Below are positions 1-8,833 of a stretch of DNA of 49,372 bases, one piece after another. Position 1 is the stretch's first letter, and each line of letters opens with the position of its first letter. The position numbers and the translations under genes were made by a program. The DNA lies in contig WTCE01000097.1 in NCBI GenBank assembly GCA_013138735.1, forward strand, positions 1 through 49,372. Direction: 5' to 3'. The DNA comes from Crocinitomix sp. (GTDB lineage Bacteria > Bacteroidota > Bacteroidia > Flavobacteriales_D > Crocinitomicaceae). Below the pieces are notes generated by a model. That model saw nothing but the letters and a program-made list of their open reading frames with translations. It ran no database searches and had not been told where the DNA came from.

Positions 1-1738
1 ATTGTTCGTCGAGTTCTTTATAAGTAATTGAACGATCATCAACCAGAAGTGCCATTTGGTTTGCATTCCGCTCAAAAGAATCCTTTAATAGACCACTAAT
101 GCTTTGCGCTTGCGATAAAGCTTCAAACGGACGGTTAAATTCAAACAGTAACTGCTCTTTTTCCAAAGCTGGTACTATTGAAATGTCTTGCATTAAAACT
201 TGATCGTTTTTCATCACTTCTTCGAGAAGAGATAAAAAAGTTTCAAATAGTTGAAGAATGCTTTCCTTCTTGAATAGTTTAGTTTTATATTCAATTTCTA
301 AGAAGTACTTACTATCAGGCTCAACAGCAAAATTAAAAGTCAAATCAAATTTAGAGGCAACACCGTCTTTTTCTGTTTGAACGCTATCCGACAGAAAAGC
401 ATCTAACTCTTCCATGATAAACCCATGCTGATTTTTGAGGTCCATGGAACCATCTCCAATTGCTGTATTTTGAACAACGATTAGTACATCAAATAAAGGA
501 TTTCTCGCTGGGTCTCTTGTAATGTTTTCGGCCTCTAATACTAAATCTAATGGATAATCTTGAAATCTTAAAGATTCTAAAGAATCGGCTGAAATCAACT
601 GCAGGTATTCCTGAAAAGTTTGTGTGGGATTATAATTAGAGACTAATGGAATTGTATTCACATAAAGTCCTATTTGATCTCCGAGTTGGACATGTGATCG
701 TCCTGCTGCCGGTGTACCCAATATAAGTTTAGAGGCAGTACTTATTTTATGAAAATAGCAACTTAATACTGCACGATAAAGATTAAAGACTGTTGTTTGA
801 TTTTTTCTTGCGAATTGATCCAGTCTACTGTGGAATTCAGAATCGAAATAAAACTTTTTTCGAGAACCTTCAAAACTGTTAATCGCCGATCTTTCAAAAT
901 CAACAGGAAGGTTTATTGGTGCTACTTCCCCCAGATTCTTTTGACTCCAATATTTTCTAGCAGCAATACCAAATTTCCCATTAATTCGTTGCTGAAGCCA
1001 GTTCGAAAAATCTAGGTATTGAATCGAAAGTTCCTCAGAATTTGTGTTGCTCTCAAGACAGATTCTCTTGTAATTCGCCATTACCTCTTGAATCAAGACT
1101 GCAATTGACCAACCGTCACTAATAATATGATGAATCACAAATAACAAGGCCCATTGATCCTCACTAATTCTGACAAGTTTAACAGCCATTAAAGGACCAT
1201 TCACTAAATCAAGATTCATGTTGTTTAATTCCAACACTTCTTGCTTCAACTTCTCTTTTATATTTTTGTCTCCGCTATAATCTGCCTGTTCTATTTCGAA
1301 TTCCAGGTCATTATTTATAAACTGATAAGGTTCACCATTATCAATTCTAAAAGAAGTTCGTAAACTTTCGTGTCTTTTTATTGCCAAACGAAACGCTTCT
1401 TCAAGGTTTTCTGCTATCAACACACCTCTTAAGTGCATTTGACTTGCAATATTATAGGCGACATTTCCTCCCTCAAATTGAGCTAAAACCCAAATCCGTT
1501 TTTGCGCATTTGACAGGGGGTATTTCCTCGTTCTTTCAATTGCTAAAATCACTTCATTTTCTGGAACAGCTTCTTTTTGTTCCAAGAAATTGAGAATCTC
1601 AGTTTTATTACTTTTGATCTCAACCAATAATGACTTGGGCAAGTTTTTTACATCACCACTAAGTTTAAGATTCCCCTCCTCAATTCTCAGATGAATTTTG
1701 TTCTTTCTGAGTTCTGCTATAACTTCTGAAACGGTCAT
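1..1738 (-). CDS. Non-ribosomal peptide synthetase, N-terminal part (docking + condensation + start of adenylation domain), cut by window edge
   Basis: An open frame on the minus strand begins at the ATG at 1738 and runs off the left edge (579 codons visible). Residues 1-50 (MTVSEVIAELRKNKIHLRIE) resemble a TubC-type N-terminal docking domain, which lets an NRPS/PKS subunit recognise an upstream partner. A condensation domain follows, with an early motif around LSNAQKRIWVLAQFE and the catalytic HHxxxDG motif seen as HHIISDG at residues 203-209. The last visible residues (NQMALLVDDRSITYKELDEQ) are the start of an adenylation domain. The start codon overlaps the stop of the upstream acyl-AMP ligase as ATGA, so the two are probably translationally coupled. 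The expected role is to condense a ligase-activated fatty acyl group with the first amino acid of a lipopeptide. The amino acid cannot be predicted because the specificity pocket lies outside the window. Confidence 0.93.
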   Translation of the reverse strand, partial: MTVSEVIAELRKNKIHLRIEEGNLKLSGDVKNLPKSLLVEIKSNKTEILNFLEQKEAVPENEVILAIERTRKYPLSNAQKRIWVLAQFEGGNVAYNIASQMHLRGVLIAENLEEAFRLAIKRHESLRTSFRIDNGEPYQFINNDLEFEIEQADYSGDKNIKEKLKQEVLELNNMNLDLVNGPLMAVKLVRISEDQWALLFVIHHIISDGWSIAVLIQEVMANYKRICLESNTNSEELSIQYLDFSNWLQQRINGKFGIAARKYWSQKNLGEVAPINLPVDFERSAINSFEGSRKKFYFDSEFHSRLDQFARKNQTTVFNLYRAVLSCYFHKISTASKLILGTPAAGRSHVQLGDQIGLYVNTIPLVSNYNPTQTFQEYLQLISADSLESLRFQDYPLDLVLEAENITRDPARNPLFDVLIVVQNTAIGDGSMDLKNQHGFIMEELDAFLSDSVQTEKDGVASKFDLTFNFAVEPDSKYFLEIEYKTKLFKKESILQLFETFLSLLEEVMKNDQVLMQDISIVPALEKEQLLFEFNRPFEALSQAQSISGLLKDSFERNANQMALLVDDRSITYKELDEQ

Positions 1739-3660
1739 ATTGTAATTTCTTCTTGCAAATCTTTTGGTTTGGTACTCATCCAAATTAAATTCAAAACATG
1801 ATCTTTGATCGCATCAAAATAATTGAGTTGCATCAGGTCAGATACTTCTAAATAAATGTTTAAATGATAATTGATTTCGTTAACTAGCTCAACAGCCATT
1901 AAGGAACTAACACCGTGATCCATTAAAGTACCTTCCTTGATTAAGTAGGCATCCTTTTCATTTATCGCTAATTTCCTAGCAATTAATTTAAGTAGAAACT
2001 CTTCCATTAATTCAGGTGAATGATCGCCTTCCTGAATCAATCTAAACATTTCATTCTCCTTTTCTAGACAAGCTGATACTTCCTTTCTTTTATTGGATAG
2101 AAATTCTAATTGATTTTCAAGGTATTCTTGTTTTACCTTTAAACGTTGCAATTTACCACTTGAAGTACGGGCTAATTTTCTTGGCAATAGCAATACAATA
2201 TCGTATGCTGGTACACCAACATTCTCAATGATTAATCGATCTATTTTTCTAACAATGTCATCTAAATTTGTGTTTAGATAAGCTCTATTAACTTCTGCAA
2301 ATATAAGTGGCTCTTCTTTTTCATTTGAAATATATGACACGACTACACCGTTTTCACTTATTTCATTTAATTGACTAGCAATTTCACTTTCTAAATCATA
2401 AGGATAAAAATTACGCCCATTGATTATGACTAACTCTTTCAATCTTCCAGTCACCATTAATTCACCCTCCAAAAGGCGACCTGTATCTCCGGTACGAAGA
2501 TATTTTTTGGCCTCATGGACTATGAAGAAATCCGAGCTATCTTTTCTCCAATAACCATCTGTGATACTATCGCCAGAGACACATATCTCCCCTTCAGTTT
2601 TATTTAAATCACCTGTTCTTTCATTGTAAAAAACAACATCTAGATCATTACAAATCTTACCAGAACTAAGAAATTCGCCATTCATTTTGGGAGCTCCTCC
2701 TGAAACAATTAGTGTTGCTTCAGCTAATCCATAACATGCTTTAAATGCATCTTTTGAAAATTTTGCTTTACTAAATTTTCGCACAAATTGTTCAACGGTC
2801 TTTTTCTTTACGGTTTCAGAACCATTATAAGCCACTTTCCAAGAGGATAAATTCAAATCTTGAATCGCTTCGTCATTAATTTTCTCAATACAATGATCAT
2901 AAATAAAGTTTGGACCTCCCGAATGGGTTACGCCATATTCCTCTATAGCTTTCATCCATACTAAAGGAGTTTGTAACACGTCTACTGGCGGAATTATCAC
3001 GCAAGTAGATCCTACATAAATGCTGTGTAACAAATTCCCTATTAAACCCATATCATGATAAAAGGGTAACCATGATAAGATTACCGAATTACGATCACAC
3101 TCAAAAGTTTCACTAATTAATTTTTGATTATGAATTATATTTTTTTGCGAAACTATTACACCTTTTGGATCACCGGTTGAACCAGAAGTGTATTGAATAA
3201 AGGAAATTGGATTAACCTTATGCTCAAATTCAATTGATTCTGTATCTGAATAATTGAAGTCTAATCCCAATAACTTAACATTGATATCTTGCTCTAAAAA
3301 ACCTCTTTGAATCTTATTTTTAGTCAATTCTTCGCACAAAACAAGTCGGCAATCTGAATCTATAATAATAATGTTCAACCTTTCGAAGTACCGTTTGTTT
3401 TTTGGGTAAAACATTGGTATTGCAATTGCTCCTGACATTTGACATGCCAAAAAGGCGACCAAAAAATCGAGTGAATTATCAAACAATAGCAGCACTGGTT
3501 CCTTATCCACTTGGGGTTGGATTATTGAGGCCATACGCTTTGATCTAGCATATAATTCACCATAAGTAATGGTGCGCTTTTCTTTCTTAAGTAGAACAAA
3601 TGCGCATTTATTCGCATTGGACAATGCCATTTCTGACAGTCCTTCAATGAGGTTCTTCAC
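1735..3660 (-). CDS. Fatty acyl-AMP ligase (FAAL) fused to an acyl carrier protein domain
   Basis: This 641-residue protein is an ANL-superfamily adenylating enzyme. The P-loop-like A3 motif YTSGSTGDPKG is at residues 157-167, followed by WLPFYHDMGLIG (197-208), which is typical of fatty acyl-AMP ligases that load NRPS/PKS lines rather than CoA. Later motifs include GDSITDGYWRK, YLRTGDTGRL and TGRLKELVIINGRNFYP. The last 80 residues form a carrier domain whose phosphopantetheine site reads MDHGVSSLMAVEL, with the modifiable serine present. The inferred role is to activate a fatty acid as acyl-AMP, place it on its own carrier arm and hand it to the condensation domain of the NRPS encoded immediately downstream. 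Upstream is a 260-bp tandem-repeat array with no recognisable promoter, so transcription may come from the co-directional outer-membrane protein gene. Confidence 0.93.
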   Translation of the reverse strand: MKNLIEGLSEMALSNANKCAFVLLKKEKRTITYGELYARSKRMASIIQPQVDKEPVLLLFDNSLDFLVAFLACQMSGAIAIPMFYPKNKRYFERLNIIIIDSDCRLVLCEELTKNKIQRGFLEQDINVKLLGLDFNYSDTESIEFEHKVNPISFIQYTSGSTGDPKGVIVSQKNIIHNQKLISETFECDRNSVILSWLPFYHDMGLIGNLLHSIYVGSTCVIIPPVDVLQTPLVWMKAIEEYGVTHSGGPNFIYDHCIEKINDEAIQDLNLSSWKVAYNGSETVKKKTVEQFVRKFSKAKFSKDAFKACYGLAEATLIVSGGAPKMNGEFLSSGKICNDLDVVFYNERTGDLNKTEGEICVSGDSITDGYWRKDSSDFFIVHEAKKYLRTGDTGRLLEGELMVTGRLKELVIINGRNFYPYDLESEIASQLNEISENGVVVSYISNEKEEPLIFAEVNRAYLNTNLDDIVRKIDRLIIENVGVPAYDIVLLLPRKLARTSSGKLQRLKVKQEYLENQLEFLSNKRKEVSACLEKENEMFRLIQEGDHSPELMEEFLLKLIARKLAINEKDAYLIKEGTLMDHGVSSLMAVELVNEINYHLNIYLEVSDLMQLNYFDAIKDHVLNLIWMSTKPKDLQEEITI

Positions 3661-3674
3661 AATGTATGAGTTTG

Positions 3675-3935
3675 TTTTGGGTGTTTTTATTTATTACGCT
3701 AATCCTATTTTTGCGTGTTCGTTTCGGGTATTTGTTTCGGGTACTTGTTTCGGGTATTTCTTTTTATGGTGCGTTTATTTAAAACACACACTCCTTTTTG
3801 GGTGTTTCTTTTTTGGGCGTTTCTTTTTGGGTGTTTATTTTTTGGGTGTGTTTATTTAGAGTACACGCTCTATTTTGGGTGTTTGTTTTTCGTGTTTATT
3901 TTTCGTGTTTATTTTTCGTGTTTATTTTGGGTAGT
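3675..3935. repeat. Degenerate tandem repeat array, 13-16 bp period
   Basis: The spacer between the outer-membrane protein gene and the acyl-AMP ligase is almost entirely a tandem array. On the plus strand the unit reads roughly TTTTTGGGTGTTTA. Three exact 13-bp units TTTTTCGTGTTTA occupy 3886-3924. Three near-exact units beginning TTTCGGGTA start at 3722, 3735 and 3748, also exactly 13 bp apart. GGG runs at 3799, 3814, 3828 and 3844 mark longer units. In the sense of the flanking minus-strand genes the leader is very A- and C-rich, with repeated AAACACCC and AAACACG. Overlapping plus-strand open frames here are translation of the low-complexity sequence and not genes. Confidence 0.9.
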
Positions 3936-3972
3936 AGCTTAATTAAATTTTCACTTATATTTTGGGAAGTAT

Positions 3973-6405
3973 TTATTGATCAATTCTATTCGTACCATCA
4001 TCTCCTACGGTCGTATTTGTATAATTAACATTTTTAAGTTTACCGAATTTATAAGTTACAGAAAAACGATAATAATGTGTATTTAGTTGATTCGCATAAT
4101 TAAGTTCAATTGTACCAACAGAACCAGAACCAGATCTCTTATAAGATTTAAAGACATCACTGACAACAATTCTCGTACGTAATTTTCCGTTGAAGAAATT
4201 TTTTGAAGCTCCTAGCGTGATCATATATGTTGGGTTGATATGGTTGATCCCTTCTTTGTATTCGCCTTCATATTCAGCTATAAGTTCTAAGCTTACAATT
4301 TCTTTGAGCTTAACGCGATTATATGAATAAAAATAGAGCTGCGGAATACTATTTGTAGTCTTAAATATAGGTCTATCGTCAATGATTTTATCGTATCTTA
4401 AACTAATCGTGTTATATGAAGTCCAAACTCTTTTGACGCTCACAGGAATTGTCAAAGCAGCATATGCAGAATTTAACTGTTGCACATTATAGAACTTTTG
4501 AATGACACTATTTGAACCATTATCTCCTGGGATTACAATTCTCCTAAAGGCATCTTGCGTATTCGTATAACCGAGTTTAAGGCTATACCCTTTAAATACA
4601 ACATTTGCTTCAAGCGATTTTGATTTTGCAGGCACCAAAAGAGGATTTCCCTGTGAAGAAGTCAAAGAATCCTTGTACCATACAAATGGATCTAACCATT
4701 GATAGACTGGACGCATTATTCTGGAAGAATATGATAGATTAGCCGACCACTTTTCTCCAAATGTTTTTCCGATTTGGACATTGGGAAAAAAGTTTAAGTA
4801 ACTACTATCTACTACAGTTTGCTCTAATACTACAGAGTAACCTTTTACGATTGTTTGTTCAGCTCTAAGACCGACAGAATAGTTAACAGTCTCCCCTATG
4901 GAACCATTATACTGTGAATATCCAGCCAAAATGTCTTCTTTATAATCAAATCCGTTCGTAAAATCAGGGTCAACAATATAATCTGATGTGCCTTCTTGTC
5001 GGACGGAAAACAATACATTTCCAACATTTTTGGATTGTAAGTATTTAAGTCCAACTTCCATTGATGATTCATTTTTAAAAATCTTGTTATAATCTGCTTG
5101 GGCAGAAAAAAGACTTATTGAATTGCCTCCTTCATTGCGCTTATCCGATTGTGATAGTATTGCTTCTTCTTGGGTAAAAGTTTCATTAATATCATCTACA
5201 GTAACGTTTTCAAATATGGAATATTGTCCTCCAAAGAAAACCGAACTCCCTAAAGTATCAACCGTATTATCATAGTTGACTGAAAATGAATTGTTAATGT
5301 TACTCCGAGTACCGTTGTTCTCTACATCTATATAAATATCATTATCAAGAAAGGGAGATTCTATTCTATTCAAACCTGTATTAATGTTGTCAAAGACGTT
5401 ATAAATACCGTCATATTGAACGGATAGATTTGAATGATCATTTAAGCGATAACCTACACCAAATAAATAATTTGATATATTTCCATATTTCTCAATATTC
5501 GTTGAGTTCGTGTGTGATTGAAAAACGCCATCAACATTGTTTAATGTATTCGTGAGTTCTAATTCCGACCAATCCTTCCCAAGGTCTAGTCCATAATTTC
5601 CAATAAACGACCATTTTCCTTTCTGATAGTTCAAGTTTAATTCAGTATAACTCAAGAAAAACTTGGCAAATGTAAAATTCTGAACGATTTGTCCCTGAAA
5701 ACCCTCACTATAATTAACTACGGTAGTAATATTAATGACAGCCATTCCGGAAGCATCATACTTTGCGGAAGGATTTGTAATTATTTCGATATTTTTAACT
5801 TGATTTACTGGAATAGATTTCAGCCTGTCTATGGTTATTTGTTTACCATTTAAATACAAGAGAGCTACTCCTTTACCTACCACAGTAACGCCACCATCAG
5901 TAACAAGCACTCCTGGCGATTTAGCAAGAATATCTAAGACTGAGGTACTAGCCGAAAGCATGGTTTCCTTCACATTCACCACAACGGAGCCCGTAGGACT
6001 TGGTTCAAACAATGGAATCGTACCAAAAATTTCAACCGTTCCAATCGTATCATTACGGGGGGTCATTGTTAACTTACCAAAATCAACATCTTTTAAGTCT
6101 GGATTATTAACAGGGATGAACTGATCATCAAATCCGTAACAGCGAACTTTAACCAAAATAGACTTTTCGCTAACGTCCTCCATCAACAATTCACCATCTT
6201 CAAAATAAACTCCGTTAATTAATGAAGAATCTGAAGCTTTTAATATTAAAGCATTTCCAAATAATGAACTATCTGCTTGATTTACTACTTTAGCTGTAAT
6301 ATTATATGCACTCTGCCCATTTGATTTTAGGCTGAAAATTGTCAATATTAAACATAGCATTAAGACTCCCCTACTGGGGATGAATGCGCTTTGGGTCAAT
6401 CTCAT
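3973..6405 (-). CDS. Outer-membrane beta-barrel protein, TonB-dependent-receptor-like
   Basis: This 810-residue protein has an N-terminal signal peptide (hydrophobic stretch near residues 13-28, cleavage likely after SNGQ). A carboxypeptidase-regulatory-like beta-sandwich follows to about residue 110. A plug-like domain comes next, with LDILAKSPGVLV and LNGKQITIDRLKSIP, then the family signature IEIITNPSAKYDASG and INITT. The rest is a long beta-barrel rich in aromatic and Asn residues. This layout matches the Bacteroidota outer-membrane beta-barrel family related to TonB-dependent receptors. Ligand is unknown. It lies upstream of the FAAL-NRPS pair on the same strand, so it could take up or export the product, but that is inference from position only. 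A consensus promoter lies 30 bp upstream. Confidence 0.88.
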   Translation of the reverse strand: MRLTQSAFIPSRGVLMLCLILTIFSLKSNGQSAYNITAKVVNQADSSLFGNALILKASDSSLINGVYFEDGELLMEDVSEKSILVKVRCYGFDDQFIPVNNPDLKDVDFGKLTMTPRNDTIGTVEIFGTIPLFEPSPTGSVVVNVKETMLSASTSVLDILAKSPGVLVTDGGVTVVGKGVALLYLNGKQITIDRLKSIPVNQVKNIEIITNPSAKYDASGMAVINITTVVNYSEGFQGQIVQNFTFAKFFLSYTELNLNYQKGKWSFIGNYGLDLGKDWSELELTNTLNNVDGVFQSHTNSTNIEKYGNISNYLFGVGYRLNDHSNLSVQYDGIYNVFDNINTGLNRIESPFLDNDIYIDVENNGTRSNINNSFSVNYDNTVDTLGSSVFFGGQYSIFENVTVDDINETFTQEEAILSQSDKRNEGGNSISLFSAQADYNKIFKNESSMEVGLKYLQSKNVGNVLFSVRQEGTSDYIVDPDFTNGFDYKEDILAGYSQYNGSIGETVNYSVGLRAEQTIVKGYSVVLEQTVVDSSYLNFFPNVQIGKTFGEKWSANLSYSSRIMRPVYQWLDPFVWYKDSLTSSQGNPLLVPAKSKSLEANVVFKGYSLKLGYTNTQDAFRRIVIPGDNGSNSVIQKFYNVQQLNSAYAALTIPVSVKRVWTSYNTISLRYDKIIDDRPIFKTTNSIPQLYFYSYNRVKLKEIVSLELIAEYEGEYKEGINHINPTYMITLGASKNFFNGKLRTRIVVSDVFKSYKRSGSGSVGTIELNYANQLNTHYYRFSVTYKFGKLKNVNYTNTTVGDDGTNRIDQ

Positions 6406-6435
6406 TTTACTCTTGTTTTAGGTATAATTTGGGCA

Positions 6436-6466
6436 CAAAGGTAATATTTTATTCATTACATATCAA
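6436..6466 (-). promoter_or_regulatory. Bacteroidota-type promoter of the outer-membrane protein gene
   Basis: On the minus strand TTG (6466-6464) is followed after 20 nt by TACCTTTG (6443-6436). This matches the Bacteroidota consensus TTG-N19/20-TAnnTTTG. The start codon is 30 nt downstream of the -7 element. Confidence 0.75.
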
Positions 6467-7006
6467 CTTATTTAAAAATAATAAAGTATTAAAAGCTATG
6501 TAGCCGAATTATACAGTAAATAATTCTCGCTTTACTGCTTAGAAGTTGCATTCATCTCCAATACATTCGTCGTTGACTACTATTTTTCACACAGTTATCA
6601 CCCTTATTTTTATCGATTTTTTTTGAGCTAAGCACTATAATTCAAACGTGATAAAAGGAAATAAAACCAGCGATTTCATGTCAATTAGTTAAGATCAGAA
6701 GAGTCTGATTTAAACTTAAAGTGGCTTTTTTGAGGAGATAGAAAGTAGCTGTTTTCTTATCTATCTCACGGAAGCCATATTCAAACAAAATACATAAGCT
6801 CAAAGTGATTTTTCATCCTAATGATTTTTGATTGGTTATGCTCTATTAAAACACAAAGTTACTTTTCAATGCAGGAAATTTTATTTTCTGTACATTTATA
6901 GTTGTAGCATCTTATCCAAGTCTTACAGTTCTCTTATTGATTTGAAATGAGGATTTGAAACTGAACATAAAAAATAATTGTTATACAAGGAAAATTTTAA
7001 TAAAAA
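6467..7006. other. Intergenic region between divergent genes, no gene seen
   Basis: This stretch separates the outer-membrane protein gene from the plus-strand LRR gene. It is AT-rich and stop-rich in all frames. The only structure I can point to is a perfect 8-bp inverted repeat GAGATAGA (6735-6742) / TCTATCTC (6760-6767) with a 17-nt spacer. I found no convincing promoter for the LRR gene. Confidence 0.6.
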
Positions 7007-8128
7007 ATGAACATTAGATTATTGTCCATTCTATTTATAATCCTGGCTCAATCCACACTCTGTCAAATTGGTCTGGGAAATAAATACACTTTTCAAGATA
7101 CGTTAACCAAACCTGGAATGACCTTTTCGTTTGATACAGGTGTTCAGAAAGTGAAACACTTATCCATTTCAACTATAAGCCCAATTGAATTTGTTTCGCT
7201 CAATGATTCAACACAAGAATTAGACATGGATCCGACTGATTATATCATTCAACAAGCACGAATTAACAAGCTCGGTTATTTTTCGGATGCAGAAACGGCA
7301 CTTCGAGCGCCAGAGAAGGTCACGCATTTATCCATTACTGACCTAAACGGTGAAGAGTGGGGGGAAATTAAAAAATCGTTGCATGAATTTGATCATTTAG
7401 AAGAACTCAGCATTTATACAACTGGTGACTTTGAACTACCAGAAGCCATTTCACAGAACAAATCTCTCGTAAAACTCACTTTGTATGCTGAAAAAATGCA
7501 GCATTTACCAGACTCCATCATCTTTCTTGAGAATTTAGAAGTTTTAGAAATACATCAGAGTCCTGAACTAAAGATACTTCCTCAGAATTTTCAAGAACTG
7601 TCTCAACTTAAAAGACTACAACTTTCTTGTGGGATAGAAAAAATTGATAGTTCAATTTTTCAAATGAAAGGAATCACTTCCTTAAACCTTTCTCACAGTA
7701 ATATTTCTGAGATACCAACGCGCTTATACTTGATGACAAATTTGAAAGAATTGAATTTGAGCTATACGCAGATTAGCCACATTTCATCAGATATCACTTT
7801 TTTAGATGCGCTAACTGAGCTTGATTTATATGAAACACTTATTACTGAAATCCCTCGAACATTATATTATTGTCGCAATTTAGAACTCCTTATTATAAAT
7901 TCGCCCAAAACGAAGGAAATGGAAAAAAATCTCTACCGAATAAGAGCAAAATCAAAGTTAAGGATTTATTTAGCTTATCCTGATCTTGACACAGACCCAA
8001 GTAATTACAATTATTCTAAAGGTGACGCACGTTTTGATATGGCTTATTTTCATCATATGGAGCAAATGCAGCGTCAAGAATGGAGGCATCAGCAACACGT
8101 CCAATACATACAACAGATTTACCGCTAA
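7007..8128 (+). CDS. Exported leucine-rich repeat protein
   Basis: This 373-residue protein has an N-terminal signal peptide (MNIRLLSILFIILAQSTLCQ). Leucine-rich repeats run from about residue 135 to 310, with units such as LEELSIYTTGDFELPEAI, LEVLEIHQSPELKILPQNF, LKELNLSYTQISHISSDI and LTELDLYETLITEIPRTL. Their 22-24 residue spacing fits bacterial LRRs of the LxxLxLxxxxLxxLP type. The C-terminal 50 residues are rich in His, Gln and Arg and carry no motif I know. LRRs make curved protein-binding surfaces; the partner is unknown. The following small membrane protein gene starts 59 bp downstream on the same strand and may be co-transcribed. Confidence 0.8.
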   Translation: MNIRLLSILFIILAQSTLCQIGLGNKYTFQDTLTKPGMTFSFDTGVQKVKHLSISTISPIEFVSLNDSTQELDMDPTDYIIQQARINKLGYFSDAETALRAPEKVTHLSITDLNGEEWGEIKKSLHEFDHLEELSIYTTGDFELPEAISQNKSLVKLTLYAEKMQHLPDSIIFLENLEVLEIHQSPELKILPQNFQELSQLKRLQLSCGIEKIDSSIFQMKGITSLNLSHSNISEIPTRLYLMTNLKELNLSYTQISHISSDITFLDALTELDLYETLITEIPRTLYYCRNLELLIINSPKTKEMEKNLYRIRAKSKLRIYLAYPDLDTDPSNYNYSKGDARFDMAYFHHMEQMQRQEWRHQQHVQYIQQIYR

Positions 8129-8187
8129 TTAATCGATTCTTAAAATAGGAGTTTCTTCTTTCTTTAAAAGATAAAATCTATTAAATA

Positions 8188-8619
8188 ATGTCCTTTAAAC
8201 TAAAACGACAACACGTATTATTTACACTCTTTATTTTAATGCCGTTTGAAACATTAGCGAATAATGGTTTACGCGCTTTAGGAAATGGCTATGCCTTACT
8301 CTTTGGTATGAGGGTTTGGTTTATCGCTTCTATAATTGCGCTTGGCTATTTTACAATTCAACGGTTTGATAAAGCGAAATTAGGCGCGTCCAAATTTGTA
8401 TACATTAGTGTTTTGAGCTTAGCTTTATTGTTAGGATATAAATTTCATTTGTTAATTTCAAATGAAAGTGGGCTAATTTCTGGGCCTAAAAACAAATATG
8501 CACGTAGTGACCAATTAGCTGCTATTTCAGCTTATCAGTTTCTAATTTTCATTGCAATAATTTTGCTCTTGTTTTTTCTTCTGTTTTTAGTGTTTGATCG
8601 CATCAAAAATCGGAATTAA
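8188..8619 (+). CDS. Small integral membrane protein, unknown function
   Basis: This 143-residue hydrophobic protein has an N-terminal hydrophobic segment (residues 9-25, possibly a cleaved signal peptide ending near LANN). Three likely transmembrane helices follow, at about 41-57, 70-90 and 112-136. It ends in a basic tail (DRIKNRN). I do not recognise a family. Codon use and composition look normal for this genome. It follows the LRR protein gene by 59 bp on the same strand. Confidence 0.6.
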   Translation: MSFKLKRQHVLFTLFILMPFETLANNGLRALGNGYALLFGMRVWFIASIIALGYFTIQRFDKAKLGASKFVYISVLSLALLLGYKFHLLISNESGLISGPKNKYARSDQLAAISAYQFLIFIAIILLLFFLLFLVFDRIKNRN

Positions 8620-8628
8620 AAAATTTCG

Positions 8629-8700
8629 TTCGACGGAGTGCGTGGTATGTGCGGTGTGTGTGTGTGTGTGTACTCACATGAAAGGATTAACTTCGTCGAA
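8629..8700. repeat. Inverted repeat enclosing a (GT)9 microsatellite
   Basis: TTCGACGGAGT (8629-8639) and ACTTCGTCGAA (8690-8700) are inverted copies matching at 10 of 11 positions. The 50-nt loop contains an uninterrupted run of nine GT dinucleotides (8654-8671). It lies 10 bp after the small membrane protein stop and before the convergent T9SS gene stop. It could act as a bidirectional terminator hairpin but lacks a T-tract. Confidence 0.6.
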
Positions 8701-8833
8701 TTGTATTTCGTGCGGTAGCGGTGGGATCTAAGGCCTATTAAAGTTCTAGAAATGTTCTTGATAAAGAAGAAATAATTGTCTTGAGAAGATACTGGATTAA
8801 ATTGAATTGCTGAATTAGTATTCAGTCCACGAA

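Noticed and set aside
3569-4028. Three overlapping plus-strand open frames rich in Phe, Gly, Val and Leu
   Set aside because: They are translation of the tandem repeat array and overlap the flanking real genes; no signal of a gene.
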